A stretch of DNA of 64,000 nt from Pseudanabaena yagii GIHE-NHR1 (GCF_012863495.1 NZ_JAAVJL010000001.1:2662001-2726000), one strand, 5' to 3'; numbered from the stretch's first letter, positions 1 through 8,844 are shown. Translations and numbers: made by a program. The notes: generated from the sequence alone by a model not told the origin.

Positions 1-1
1 A

Positions 2-1003
2 TTGTGTAATTATCACGGATATCGACCCTTAGCAGATTTCTGTGAGAAACATTGGCAAACCCTACAAACAAGGCTAGAGCTAGCACCAGAGAGTCGAATC
101 CCGTCATATTCGACCTTTCGTCGTGTCATTCAAGGAGTAGAAATTGAGCCAATAGTTAAACTATTTAACGAGTGGTGTAGAAATAGCTATACAGGCGAAT
201 CAGGGCAATGGCTGGCGATGGACGGAAAAAGCATCAAATGTACTGTCTCCAATCAGACTGATTCTAGGCAAAACTTTACCAGTACCGTATCAGCCTTTAC
301 CCATGAAACGGGAGAAGTAATAGCCCTTGCCGTATCCGAAAACAAACAAATTAGTGAAATCGAAGTCGTTAAACAAGTGATTACCTCTTTACAAGGGCAG
401 AAAGCCTCTTTCACCCTAGATGCCTTACATTGCCAAAAAGATACGGTGAAATTAATTGTTGAACAGGAACAGCATTATTTGATTGCGCTCAAAAATAATC
501 AACCGAATTTGCTCAAGATTTTGGATAACTTACATCAAACCACGGAAGCCCTTAGCTATGCTGAAGAGTTTGACAAATCTCATAGCCGTCAAGTGCGCCG
601 TCGCGTTTGGGTTTATCCTGCGCCGACTCACCTACGTAAACAATGGTCGTCTCTACAGTCTTTGATTTATGTGGAACGCGAGGGCTGGCGTGATGACAAG
701 CCTTTTGTCGAATCAGTTGGTTATATTTCTGACTTGTCTCTCAAGGCGGCTCAGTTTCTTGACCCGATTCGCCTACACTGGGGCATTGAAAATCGCTTAC
801 ATTGGGTGCGCGATGTCCTTTTTCAAGAGGATACGGGGTTACGTCGTGGTGGTAATGCTCCTACTATTTGGGCAATTATTCACTGTTTTATCATGACCAC
901 TGTTCGTCGCCTTGGCTTTCGGACGATTCCTCAGGGGCAACGGGTTCTCGCGAATCAGGTTCATCAAGTTTTTGATATTCTCTCCTGCTCTTATTCTTAC
1001 TGA
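2..1003 (+). CDS. ISAs1-family transposase, 5' end outside window
   Basis: The reading frame is open from the first bases of the window, so the true start almost certainly lies upstream; the TTG at position 2 is only where the frame is first seen. The 333 visible residues match ISAs1/H-repeat DDE transposases: an N-terminal 'YHGYRPLADF' block typical of the associated domain, 'LAMDGKSIKCT' with the first catalytic Asp, 'FTLDALHCQKDT' with the second, and a C-terminal 'HWGIENRLHWVRDVLFQED' block carrying the catalytic Glu. The visible part shows no frameshift, so the element may be active. Its right terminal inverted repeat could not be identified. Family assignment is confident; intactness cannot be judged. 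Confidence 0.9.
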   Translation: MCNYHGYRPLADFCEKHWQTLQTRLELAPESRIPSYSTFRRVIQGVEIEPIVKLFNEWCRNSYTGESGQWLAMDGKSIKCTVSNQTDSRQNFTSTVSAFTHETGEVIALAVSENKQISEIEVVKQVITSLQGQKASFTLDALHCQKDTVKLIVEQEQHYLIALKNNQPNLLKILDNLHQTTEALSYAEEFDKSHSRQVRRRVWVYPAPTHLRKQWSSLQSLIYVEREGWRDDKPFVESVGYISDLSLKAAQFLDPIRLHWGIENRLHWVRDVLFQEDTGLRRGGNAPTIWAIIHCFIMTTVRRLGFRTIPQGQRVLANQVHQVFDILSCSYSY

Positions 1004-1059
1004 TTTCCTCCTTCTAAATTTTCTGCTTCTCCCTTCCTGCTTGCTTTTCCGAAAATGAA

Positions 1060-1150
1060 ACCACCCTGCTGTCCCGCAAGGCGAGGGGGAGAAAGATTTA
1101 ATTATTTTCTTGTTCCCCTCTCCTGCGGGAGAGGGGCTAGGGGTGAGGGC
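1060..1150. repeat. Intergenic G+C-rich inverted repeat
   Basis: Between the transposase stop and the lipB stop lies an imperfect inverted repeat. The left arm is around CCCGCAAGGCGAGGGGGAGA and the right arm around CCCCTCTCCTGCGGGAGAGG. Read on the minus strand it encodes the 'LTPSPSPAGEG' string often seen when such intergenic repeats are translated, so it is a dispersed repeat and not a gene. It may include the right end of the insertion sequence or terminate lipB. Confidence 0.5.
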
Positions 1151-1154
1151 TTTA

Positions 1155-1859
1155 CTAACCTTCTGCGTAAGATGACTTATAAATATCTCGTTGAAGTTGC
1201 ATTTCCAAATTAAATATTTCGGCAAAGGTTTGAGCGATCGCCTTTTTTACCTGCTCAAAATCAACATTAATTGCAAATTGATTGAGATTACATACTTGGC
1301 AATTGCTAATGCCACATGGCACGATGCGATCAAAGCCTGATAAATCCATGCAGACATTCAAGGCAAAGCCATGCATCGTAATCCATTGACTGACCTTGAT
1401 TCCAACCTGAGCGATTTTCTGATACTGACCTGCTTGATCGATCCATACGCCAGTTAAACCTTGAATCCGTTGTGATTTGACATCATAACTAGCGAGGACT
1501 TGAATAATAACTTCTTCCATTTGTCGCAAATACCAATGTAAATCACGCTGATGATGTTCCAAGTTCAAGATGGGATAGGCGACTAACTGCCCGATCGCAT
1601 GGTGGGTAACTTCGCCACCGCGCTCAATGCGATGACATTCGATGTCAGGATCATCAGGATTGAACTTGAGAAACTCTAAGCTTGAACCTTGACCAAGAGT
1701 ATAGACAGCAGGATGTTCCAATAGCAATAACACATCGGGCAAGTCTTTTCCCTCACGCCTTGCTTGCTTGCGTTCCTCTACTAGTTCTTTTTGCCATTGC
1801 CATGCTGTTAGATAGGGAATAGGGCGATCGCTTTGGTACAGTAAGCAAGTTCGTTGCAT
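1155..1859 (-). CDS. lipB: Octanoyltransferase LipB
   Basis: LipB transfers the octanoyl group from acyl carrier protein to the lipoyl domains of 2-oxoacid dehydrogenases and glycine cleavage H protein, the first step of lipoate synthesis in the cytosol. The 234 residues are the usual length. Visible motifs are 'RGGEVTHHAIGQLVAYPI' (residues 80-97, substrate pocket), 'KIAQVGIKVSQWITMHGFA' with the probable catalytic Lys near 148, and 'PCGISNC' with the catalytic Cys near 182. The HxxGQ block reads HHAIGQ where other bacteria have HGPGQ. The gene stands alone. Its last ~20 codons occur a second time at 38563-38643. Confidence 0.95.
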   Translation of the reverse strand: MQRTCLLYQSDRPIPYLTAWQWQKELVEERKQARREGKDLPDVLLLLEHPAVYTLGQGSSLEFLKFNPDDPDIECHRIERGGEVTHHAIGQLVAYPILNLEHHQRDLHWYLRQMEEVIIQVLASYDVKSQRIQGLTGVWIDQAGQYQKIAQVGIKVSQWITMHGFALNVCMDLSGFDRIVPCGISNCQVCNLNQFAINVDFEQVKKAIAQTFAEIFNLEMQLQRDIYKSSYAEG

Positions 1860-1932
1860 ATCAAGCTTCTTTCAAAAGTATTAGGGTTTTCAAATGAGTA
1901 TGCACTCGTTTGAAAACAAAAAATCAATGTTT

Positions 1933-1969
1933 GTGTTTTTAATTGTGCCGTAGGCACAATTAAAAACAC
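1933..1969. repeat. Perfect 17-bp palindrome with GTA loop
   Basis: A 17-bp perfect stem closes on the loop GTA with the tip GTGCC-GTA-GGCAC. It lies upstream of lipB and downstream of nothing, so it is not an obvious terminator. The same tip (GCC-GTA-GGC) recurs with a different stem at 43582-43620 and, degenerate, at 31561-31597. Confidence 0.75.
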
Positions 1970-2071
1970 TGGGTTCATTAAAGGGAAAATCGATCATCCT
2001 GAAATGATGAGATCTAAATAATTCTATAATCTTTGCAGATTTTTATAGATTTTTAGGAATTGTTGATAATT

Positions 2072-2503
2072 ATGACAATATCTTTATCATCCCGTGCGGA
2101 ATTGCTCTCCAAATTGATTTTAGAACTAATCGAAGTTTTGCGCGATCGCCAAGGTGACACATGGGCAGCAATTACCCGCGTTGCCTCTGGTAAATCTGCC
2201 ACTATTGCGATCGATGATACCCGTCTGTATTTGCAAGCAGAGAATGGGCAAGAGTTAAGTCTCCAAATTACTACCGCCGATCCTGAAGCCAATAATTCCT
2301 TTGAGAGTACTGGTGAGGCTTTACGCAATGTCATGTTTGGGCGATCTTCCCTCGACAAAGCTGTTGCTTCTGGCAAAATATTTATCCGCGCCAGTTTTGG
2401 CGATTTATTGAAAATCCGTGCGGTTGTGTCTGCGGTTCTTGCAGATACCGCGAATGAGCCAAGATTACAGAATCTATGGGAACGATTTGATCGCGAATGG
2501 TAA
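2072..2503 (+). CDS. Conserved cyanobacterial protein, SCP2-like
   Basis: A 143-residue soluble protein. I chose the ATG at 2072 over the in-frame TTG at 2060; an AGGA lies about 13 bases upstream. The middle reads 'FESTGEALRNVMFGRSSLD' then 'AVASGKIFIRASFGDLLKI', which resembles the 'xxxGKhxhxGdxxxxxxL' end of SCP2 sterol-carrier domains, suggesting a small-molecule or lipid binding fold. There are no signal peptide, membrane segment or catalytic residues. It is a single gene, divergent from lipB and followed directly by a palindrome. The SCP2 link is my inference from pattern; function unknown. Confidence 0.7.
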   Translation: MTISLSSRAELLSKLILELIEVLRDRQGDTWAAITRVASGKSATIAIDDTRLYLQAENGQELSLQITTADPEANNSFESTGEALRNVMFGRSSLDKAVASGKIFIRASFGDLLKIRAVVSAVLADTANEPRLQNLWERFDREW

Positions 2504-2505
2504 TA

Positions 2506-2540
2506 GCGATTTAAGCCGTGCTTCGCACGGCTTAAATCGC
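2506..2540. terminator. Perfect 16-bp hairpin with TTC loop
   Basis: Three bases after the stop of the 2072 gene, a 16-bp perfect stem closes on TTC (tip GTGC-TTC-GCAC). It could stop transcription of that gene, although no long T run follows. Its tip belongs to the TTC/GAA-tip palindrome group found throughout the window. Confidence 0.6.
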
Positions 2541-2543
2541 AAA

Positions 2544-2657
2544 TTAGGGACTTGCTATTAAAGTAGCTGTGGCTTCGGCTCCGCTCAGCCACCGTTAGCT
2601 GAGCGAAGTCGAAGCTAGATAACTTTGGTGGGACATTTTTTATCCGCAAGAGCCTTA
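2544..2657. mobile_element. MITE-like element, copy 1
   Basis: A ~114-bp element begins TTAGGGACTTGC and ends with the imperfect inverted match GCAAGAGCCTTA. Its core is a palindrome of arms like GGCTTCGGCTCCGCTCAGCC and GCTGAGCGAAGTCGAAGC. Other copies are at 3433-3571, 7951-8069 and 59932-60171, with a remnant at 29427-29478. It has no coding capacity. Its right end supplies the ccdA stop codon. Confidence 0.8.
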
Positions 2658-3401
2658 AGTGATCTTACTCAAAATGGAAAGAGTGCCAAATCCAATGAGA
2701 ATGAGACCACTTCCCCAGTTGAGCCAACTTGACCAACGACGTATTTCTAAAAACTGTTTGATGATGCCTGTAAAGGTTCCTGCGATCGCTAGAGGTAAGA
2801 CTGAGCCGATCGCATAGGCTAGGAGAAACTCTGTTCCGACGAGCAAGTTTCCTGAGCCTGAAACCCATGCCAAAAGGGTAACTAAGACGGGTGTACTACA
2901 AGGTGATGCCACAAATCCAAAGGATAAACCGATTAATAGCGATCGCAATCCTTGGGGTAAACTCTGCGATACTTCCCAATTCCCCAAGTTTGGTAATCGC
3001 AAAGAAATTACTTCCAGTAGCTGCAACCCCATGATGATTGCAATGCTCCCCATGACTACTGACCAGCCCCAAGCCGTTTGTCCATAGATTTTGCCAAGTA
3101 GTGCCGCTGCTAATCCGAAACCTGTTAAAGCGATCGCAAATCCCAAACAGAACCAAGCAGATTGTAAAGCCGCCTTCCATGTACTCTTGGCTTCGTAGCC
3201 ACCGATATAGCCGATGGTTAGCGGTAACATCGATAGGGTGCAAGGGGTGAGACTGGTGACTAGTCCTGCTAGAAATACTACGCCTACACTTGTCCATGAA
3301 ACATGGTTAAGTTGACTATTTACTAGTGCATCAGCCCATTGCTCAAGGTGATAAAGCCAGCTTGGTAGCGATCGCGCTAAAGTATCGATAAATTGCATCA
3401 T
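2655..3401 (-). CDS. ccdA: Thiol-disulfide transmembrane protein CcdA
   Basis: CcdA passes reducing equivalents from cytoplasmic thioredoxin across the membrane for cytochrome c maturation; in cyanobacteria it serves the Ccs (system II) pathway for cytochromes f and c6. The 248-residue protein has about six membrane segments after a ~35-residue N-terminal tail. The two redox cysteines lie in 'SLTPCTLSMLP' (Cys54) and 'ASPCSTPVL' (Cys168), the paired hallmark of the family. No ccs1 or thioredoxin-like partner is nearby. The gene is bracketed on both sides by copies of one MITE, the downstream copy touching its stop codon. Confidence 0.92.
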   Translation of the reverse strand: MMQFIDTLARSLPSWLYHLEQWADALVNSQLNHVSWTSVGVVFLAGLVTSLTPCTLSMLPLTIGYIGGYEAKSTWKAALQSAWFCLGFAIALTGFGLAAALLGKIYGQTAWGWSVVMGSIAIIMGLQLLEVISLRLPNLGNWEVSQSLPQGLRSLLIGLSFGFVASPCSTPVLVTLLAWVSGSGNLLVGTEFLLAYAIGSVLPLAIAGTFTGIIKQFLEIRRWSSWLNWGSGLILIGFGTLSILSKIT

Positions 3402-3432
3402 AGAAATTGATGATACAAGATTTCCTTAAGAA

Positions 3433-3571
3433 TTAGGGACTTGCTATTAATTAAAGTACCTGTGGCTTCGACGCTTCGACAGGCTCAGTGCATCGCTCCG
3501 CTCAGCCAACGTTAGCTGAGCGAAGTCGAAGCTAGATAATTTGGTGGGACTTTTTATCCGCAAGTCCCTTA
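3433..3571. mobile_element. MITE-like element, copy 2
   Basis: Same orientation and ends as the copy at 2544 (TTAGGGACTTGC to GCAAGTCCCTTA), about 139 bp. It carries roughly 26 extra bases in the left arm (around GACGCTTCGACAGGCTCAGT), which look like a rearranged duplicate of the arm itself. It lies just upstream of ccdA, so it may alter ccdA expression. Confidence 0.8.
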
Positions 3572-3580
3572 CAGCCAGTG

Positions 3581-4126
3581 TTAGGCTCCTTTCAAGGCGA
3601 AATTAGATAGAACTTGCCATTGTTGCTGATCATGCGAAAGTAATGTAATTTCCTTTGGTGCAAATTCAAAATTAATTTGGCGATCGCTGAATTCAGCCCA
3701 TGCTAGCTCGAAGTTTTCAGGGGTTAAATCTCGAAAACCAACCGTCATATGTGGCACAAAAGGTCTATTCGCGTAGGGATCGACAATGCCAAGCTCATTA
3801 GACAATGTGGCAGCGATATCTACATATAGACTTTGCAAAGTTGGGTTTGTTTGGACATCGATGTAAATTACACGCGGAGGAAAAGCGGCAAATCCTGATA
3901 AGTGAATCAGAAAAGGCGATCGCGTTTTGGCAAATTGGGCTAGTTCACTTTGTAATGGCTCAAGGCGATCACTAGATAACTCAAAGGGAGGTATGAGAGT
4001 GATGTGGGGAGGTGCTTTGAGAGTGGCTTTAGTGCCGTAGCGATCGCGAAAATAATTTTGAATTTGAAGAACTTCTGTTTGTATTGCCATAGGTGGCAAT
4101 AGGGCGATAAAAAATCTTTGATTCAT
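3581..4126 (-). CDS. 2'-5' RNA ligase / 2H phosphoesterase family protein
   Basis: A 181-residue 2H-superfamily protein. The two HxT signatures that form the active site are visible: 'PPHITLIPPF' (His41-Thr43) and 'VPHMTVGF' (His126-Thr128), at the spacing expected for LigT/ThpR. Bacterial members hydrolyse 2',3'-cyclic phosphates or join tRNA-like ends; the natural substrate here is unknown. Its ATG lies 4 bp after the stop of the upstream CheB-CheR kinase, so the two genes are probably cotranscribed, although no functional link is known to me. Confidence 0.85.
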   Translation of the reverse strand: MNQRFFIALLPPMAIQTEVLQIQNYFRDRYGTKATLKAPPHITLIPPFELSSDRLEPLQSELAQFAKTRSPFLIHLSGFAAFPPRVIYIDVQTNPTLQSLYVDIAATLSNELGIVDPYANRPFVPHMTVGFRDLTPENFELAWAEFSDRQINFEFAPKEITLLSHDQQQWQVLSNFALKGA

Positions 4127-4130
4127 ATTG

Positions 4131-7100
4131 CTAAGTAGTTGGTTCGGCTAAGTCTAATTCAAAGCTAAAAGTGCTGCCCACCCCAACCTCACTTGTAACT
4201 ATAATTTCGCCGCCCATTTTTCTGACCAGATTTTGGCTAATCGCTAAGCCTAAGCCCGTACCTTGATTTTTTACTTTTGTTTCACCAAGCTGCTCAAAAG
4301 GTCGAAATATTCTTCCTAAATCAGAATCTGCAATCCCAATGCCCGTATCAGTGATCGTAAATCTAATTAACTCACGGTGATTGGCGGATGGCAACTTGCT
4401 CACAGCAAAGATAATTTCACCAGTGGATGTAAACTTAATCGCATTGCTCAATAAATTTAGCAGCACTTGTCTTAAGCGATGTTCGTCGGCATAGATATTT
4501 TCAGGAAGATCATCGGCAAATTGAGTTATCAAGGTCAGATTTTTTGCTTCGGCATTTTTGTAAACCATCTCCATTGTCATTTGTAAAAAATTGGCGAACA
4601 ATAAATGATTTGGCTCAATCTCCATTTTATCAGCTTCAATTCTGGCGATATCTAGCAGATCTTGAATTAAGAACAGCAGATACTCACCAGATTGTCGAAT
4701 CATCTCTACAAAGTCCTTGGTTTCGGTATCTAGGTTTGGACTGAGTTGGAGAAGTTGGGTAAAGCCCATGATCGCATTGAGGGGAGTGCGTAATTCATGA
4801 CTCATATTGCCTAGAAATCGACTCTTGGCACGATTGGCTACCTCAGAAGCGATAATTGCCTCAGATAATTCCTGATTTTTGGTAAGCATTTGTTGCTTTT
4901 GGAGTTTCTGTTCGGTGATGTCTTCGATCGCAATTAAAATCATCTTGCCAATATCACTTTGCTCGATCTGACAAGCATTGAGCAACATCGTGCGCGTGCC
5001 TAATTGCGAAAAGTTTTGGGTAACTTCGTAGTCATGCACGGAAATATCCATTAGCAATGTTTCATTTAGGAGCGATCGCATTTTGGGCATATCCCAATCT
5101 CCTCGTCCTAGCTCGAAAATTGATTGCTGCTCTACTTGAGCAGGATTCATTTGGAAGATTTCATAAAAGGCGCGGTTTGCCGTAATTACTGTTAGCTCAG
5201 AGTTGAGTACGATCAAGGGCTGGCGTAAGGTTTCAATGATTGTATGAGCGTAGTTACGGGCTGATTCTAGGGCGAGTGCATTGCGTTTGAGCACATCAAT
5301 ATCTATTAAGCTAATGACTACTCCATCAATGCGATCATCAGTAGTGCGATAGGGACGGATACGGAGGCTAAACCAATGACCTCCACGATCCTGTACATCC
5401 TGCTCATAGGGAATCAAGGTATCAATTACTGATGTTACTAGTTCGATGAGGTGGGGAACCTCAATATTGGTTTGAATATCGCTAAAGGGTCGTCCTACAT
5501 CACTAGAAATCAGGTTAAATAACTGTTCTGCCATGGGTGTAAAGCGTCTAATCCGCAAGTCGCCTGACAGCATCAAAATCGGGATATTCACACTACTCAG
5601 CAGATTTTGTAAATCGTTATTAACTGTATGTAATTGAATATTGCGATCGCGTAACTCGTCATTGATTGTGCTTAGTTCTTCATTCGTGGCTTGAATTTCT
5701 TCCTTAGCAGTTTCTAGTTCCTCATTAGCACTTTGCAATTCCTCATTACTAGATAGAAACTCTTCGCTAGCCACCTTAAGATCTTGATTGGTCGCCTCTT
5801 GAGACTCAATGATTGATCGCAAATATTCCTTGGTGTTTTCTAACTCGTAGGTGAGGCGCATGACTTCAATTTCTGCCTCCGTCTGCCGCACTTTACGAGA
5901 TTTTGTGAGAGACCTGATCGTGAAGTTAGTGGATAGAGAGGGATTAGGACGACTCTCGAACAGTACTAAAAAGAAGCGATCGCTATTAATGCGTAGGGGA
6001 ATTACATCGATCTTCACCAGCAAGTTTTGCTGCATCTCAATGCCATCCTTACAAACGGGAATGTCCTGATTTTTAGCACTATGAATCAGCGATCGCAATT
6101 CTAGCTTTAATTCCGAACGCGCCATTTTTAATAAGTTCAAACTCGCTTTACCTGGAGCAGGTTCGAGAAAAAGACTAGTCTGTCCACGAAATTTCAAGAT
6201 TTCCAAATTGTAATCAACTGTCACACCCACAGGTGCATAGCGATTCAGAACTACTTGATCGGCTAATTGTTCTATATTAATGTCATCAACTAAACTAGAA
6301 TTGTCTTCCAAATTGCCTGCTTCGCTCGTATAAGTGCTTTTGCCAAAGTTGAAGTTCATGCGAGGTGGTGTGAGTTTACGCTGATAAATACGATATTTTT
6401 TATCAATGATTGCAAACAGATCCGTAGCATTGCCAATTCCCTCAGAACTTCCCAACATCAAAAAGCGATCGGGATTCAGTGCATAGTGAAATATTGGCAT
6501 GATCTTCTTTTGCAGAGATGGCTCTAGATAAATCAGCATATTTCGACAACTGATCAAGTCTAGCCGCGAAAAGGGTGGATCGCTAGTCAAATTCTGCCGT
6601 GCAAATACACATAATTCTCTGACAGATTTACCAATTTGATAGCTTCCCTGCATTGGTGTAAAAAAGCGTCGTAATCTCTCTGGAGACACATCGGTTAATA
6701 CATTTTGACTATAAATTCCTTGACGGGCTTTCTCGATCGCAATTTCGCTAATATCGGTTGCAAAAATCTGAATTGGCGGTCTTATAGGTAGATTATCAAA
6801 AAATTCTAATAAACAGATGGCAATGGAATAAGCTTCTTCACCTGTTGAGCAACCCACCACCCAAATGCGAATTGGTACATCGAAGCTTTTATTTTGACAA
6901 ATTACGGGAAATACCAGTTGTTGGAGTGCGCTAAAAGATTCTGAATCCCGAAAAAAGCTGGTCACATTAATCAAAATGTCGTGGTATAGCTTCTCAACTT
7001 CATGGGGATACTCTTGTAAATATTGGACATATTGATCGAGATTTTGGATGTTTATTAAACCCATTCGCCTCGAAATTCTTCTTCTGACCGTGCCTTGTTT

Positions 7101-7892
7101 GTAATGGCTAAAGTCTACCCCCATCGCTTTTTGCAGCATTATAAATATTTGAGTGAGAGATTCTGGACTTTCCTCAAATATTGACGAAACTTCGTCATTT
7201 GTTTCATCCGAAGCATTCTCGTCATCGATCTCCATATTTGCTATTTCATTTTTACTCTGACTGATGTTGACGATTTCATTGGCAATCTCCGCAGGTGAGA
7301 GGACAAAATCCACATAGCCTGAAGCGATCGCAATCATTGGCATTGTGGGAAATTCGGCTGAGATAATATCCTGCGCGAAGGTAATGCCCCCTACAGACTT
7401 AATTACCCCCAAACCTGCTGTGCCATCTTCATTACTACCTGATAGGACAACTGCGATCGCTAGATTACCGCGATCTGCTGCAAGCGAACTAAAAAAGCCA
7501 TCAATCACCATGTATTTTCCCCGCACTCGCCGTCGAGGTTCTAGCTTTAAAATGCCCTGTTCCAGCGTCATCAGTGTATTAGGCGGAATCACATATATAG
7601 AGTTAGGAATAATTTTCATTCCTTCACTGGCTTGATGGACAGGCATTTCTGTAGAGCGTTGCAAAATCTCACTGAGCTGACTGATATGTAAAGGTGCTAA
7701 ATGTTGAATTAGCACAAATCCCATACCTGTATCACTAGGCAAGTTTTGTAAGATTTGCGTAAATGCTTCTAATCCCCCCGCAGATGCCCCAATCCCCACT
7801 ATTGGAAAATATTCCTGCTGATTTTGCTCAGACTCTATCGATAGATTTGAGAAGCTATTTTCTTCTGGATTTGAGTCTGGCTCAGAAATCAT
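4131..7892 (-). CDS. CheB-CheR-PAS-histidine kinase hybrid
   Basis: A 1253-residue signalling protein. Order from the N terminus: a CheB methylesterase domain at about 28-210 ('GIGASAGG' with the catalytic Ser, 'QHLAP' with His, 'SGSNEDGTAGL' with Asp); a CheR methyltransferase domain at about 240-510 ('VVGCSTGEEAYSIAI' SAM-binding loop); a coiled coil rich in NEEL/ATNEEL heptads at about 670-770; two PAS-like domains; a HisKA with 'SHELRTPLN' (His about 1032); and an HATPase_c with 'LSNAIKF', 'DTGIGI' and 'GTGLGL'. There is no CheB receiver domain. Such fusions are regarded as sensory kinases not tied to flagellar chemotaxis. It probably forms an operon with the following phosphoesterase; the ligand is unknown. 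Confidence 0.95.
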   Translation of the reverse strand: MISEPDSNPEENSFSNLSIESEQNQQEYFPIVGIGASAGGLEAFTQILQNLPSDTGMGFVLIQHLAPLHISQLSEILQRSTEMPVHQASEGMKIIPNSIYVIPPNTLMTLEQGILKLEPRRRVRGKYMVIDGFFSSLAADRGNLAIAVVLSGSNEDGTAGLGVIKSVGGITFAQDIISAEFPTMPMIAIASGYVDFVLSPAEIANEIVNISQSKNEIANMEIDDENASDETNDEVSSIFEESPESLTQIFIMLQKAMGVDFSHYKQGTVRRRISRRMGLINIQNLDQYVQYLQEYPHEVEKLYHDILINVTSFFRDSESFSALQQLVFPVICQNKSFDVPIRIWVVGCSTGEEAYSIAICLLEFFDNLPIRPPIQIFATDISEIAIEKARQGIYSQNVLTDVSPERLRRFFTPMQGSYQIGKSVRELCVFARQNLTSDPPFSRLDLISCRNMLIYLEPSLQKKIMPIFHYALNPDRFLMLGSSEGIGNATDLFAIIDKKYRIYQRKLTPPRMNFNFGKSTYTSEAGNLEDNSSLVDDINIEQLADQVVLNRYAPVGVTVDYNLEILKFRGQTSLFLEPAPGKASLNLLKMARSELKLELRSLIHSAKNQDIPVCKDGIEMQQNLLVKIDVIPLRINSDRFFLVLFESRPNPSLSTNFTIRSLTKSRKVRQTEAEIEVMRLTYELENTKEYLRSIIESQEATNQDLKVASEEFLSSNEELQSANEELETAKEEIQATNEELSTINDELRDRNIQLHTVNNDLQNLLSSVNIPILMLSGDLRIRRFTPMAEQLFNLISSDVGRPFSDIQTNIEVPHLIELVTSVIDTLIPYEQDVQDRGGHWFSLRIRPYRTTDDRIDGVVISLIDIDVLKRNALALESARNYAHTIIETLRQPLIVLNSELTVITANRAFYEIFQMNPAQVEQQSIFELGRGDWDMPKMRSLLNETLLMDISVHDYEVTQNFSQLGTRTMLLNACQIEQSDIGKMILIAIEDITEQKLQKQQMLTKNQELSEAIIASEVANRAKSRFLGNMSHELRTPLNAIMGFTQLLQLSPNLDTETKDFVEMIRQSGEYLLFLIQDLLDIARIEADKMEIEPNHLLFANFLQMTMEMVYKNAEAKNLTLITQFADDLPENIYADEHRLRQVLLNLLSNAIKFTSTGEIIFAVSKLPSANHRELIRFTITDTGIGIADSDLGRIFRPFEQLGETKVKNQGTGLGLAISQNLVRKMGGEIIVTSEVGVGSTFSFELDLAEPTT

Positions 7893-7950
7893 TTGCTTCT
7901 CTTGATTTAATAGTTAATTGTCACTAATTATAACTATAACATTTAGAGTA

Positions 7951-8069
7951 TTAGGCTCTTGTGAATAAAAAATGTCCCACTAAAGTTATCTAGCTTCGAC
8001 TTCGCTCAGCTAACGTTGGCTGAGCGGAGTCGAAGCCACAGGTACTTTAATTAGTGGCAAATTCCTTAC
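7951..8069. mobile_element. MITE-like element, copy 3 (inverted)
   Basis: About 119 bp, opposite in orientation to the copies at 2544 and 3433. It begins TTAGGCTCTTG, has core arms TAGCTTCGACTTCGCTCAGC and GCTGAGCGGAGTCGAAGCC, and ends GCAAATTCCTTAC. The terminal repeats are less well matched than in copy 2. It sits upstream of the CheB-CheR kinase. Confidence 0.75.
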
Positions 8070-8101
8070 TTAGTAGCTTTATTAAGATTACTATCAACCC
8101 C

Positions 8102-8140
8102 ATAAACAGAGAAGAACGCTTCGCGTTCCTCTCTGTTTAT
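8102..8140. terminator. 18-bp hairpin with TTC loop
   Basis: The arms run from ATAAACAGAGA, one mismatch in 18 bp, with tip AACGC-TTC-GCGTT. It lies 6 bp from the stop of the 8146 gene (minus strand), so it is likely that gene's terminator or a palindrome lodged there. Confidence 0.6.
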
Positions 8141-8145
8141 AAAAA

Positions 8146-8775
8146 TTATTTGGGAAACCAAAAATGCCAACTAGTATTAGATTTTTGGGGTGGTGTATAC
8201 AAATCAGAATTACCTGTAAAGAGAACTTCTGCAATTAATGGAAAGCTCTCTGTTTGAATCGGTGGACAGCCCCAGTCAGGATGATGCCATTCATCCAACT
8301 GTAAGACTTCTATTAATCCTTCAGGAATGAATTTCTCATATTCATCTCTAGAGGCAAGTAACTCTTCGCGATAGTCGGCTAATAGAGCGATCGCAATATC
8401 AAACTCACGATCTGCATACAGATCAGGATGGGCAATAATTTCTAACTCGGTAATAGGAATAGACTTATTGCGAACATTCACCCTATAAGTATCCAGTAAT
8501 TCATCATACTGAATTTGCCCAGTGATAAAAATGCGATCGCTATCAAAGCCCTGTCTGCCCTGCACACAATTACCAACACATTCCACTATCGTCGTTAACC
8601 CTTGTCCCGCAGGACACCAAGTAATCGAGTTAAACAAAAGCATCCATCGTGTCTCATCACGAAAAGCTAATAGTCTTGAGGAAACATAGTCAATATTCAT
8701 ATTGCCAAAGCAAGGCATTTCAATCGCATTAAATCGGCGATCGAGAAATTCAAGAATTTGCTGTGGTGATTCCAT
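8146..8775 (-). CDS. Hypothetical protein resembling DUF7003
   Basis: A 209-residue soluble protein without signal peptide or membrane segment. It begins 'QQILEFLDRRFNAIEMPCF', continues with 'RLLAFRDETRWMLLF', has a conserved-looking 'HPDLYADREFDIAIALLAD' and 'LQLDEWHHPDW', and ends with an 'NTSWHFWFP' block. From memory this pattern fits the uncharacterised family DUF7003, whose role is unknown; the conserved His/Trp residues could bind a metal or ligand, which is speculation. It stands alone between repeats, with no partner gene. Single-gene immunity-like or housekeeping roles are both possible. Confidence 0.7.
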   Translation of the reverse strand: MESPQQILEFLDRRFNAIEMPCFGNMNIDYVSSRLLAFRDETRWMLLFNSITWCPAGQGLTTIVECVGNCVQGRQGFDSDRIFITGQIQYDELLDTYRVNVRNKSIPITELEIIAHPDLYADREFDIAIALLADYREELLASRDEYEKFIPEGLIEVLQLDEWHHPDWGCPPIQTESFPLIAEVLFTGNSDLYTPPQKSNTSWHFWFPK

Positions 8776-8844
8776 ATACTACTTCCTTCCTATTCAAGGA
8801 ATGTTGGTGTAGGACTTCGACCTGTAACGCCATTTGACTTTTTA

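Noticed and set aside
839-1225. 128-residue minus-strand frame
   Set aside because: It overlaps the transposase and lipB 3' ends; its 'LTPSPSPAGEG' part is a translated intergenic repeat.
8054-8257. 67-residue frame downstream of the MITE
   Set aside because: It covers MITE end, palindrome and the antisense of the 8146 gene; no coding signal.
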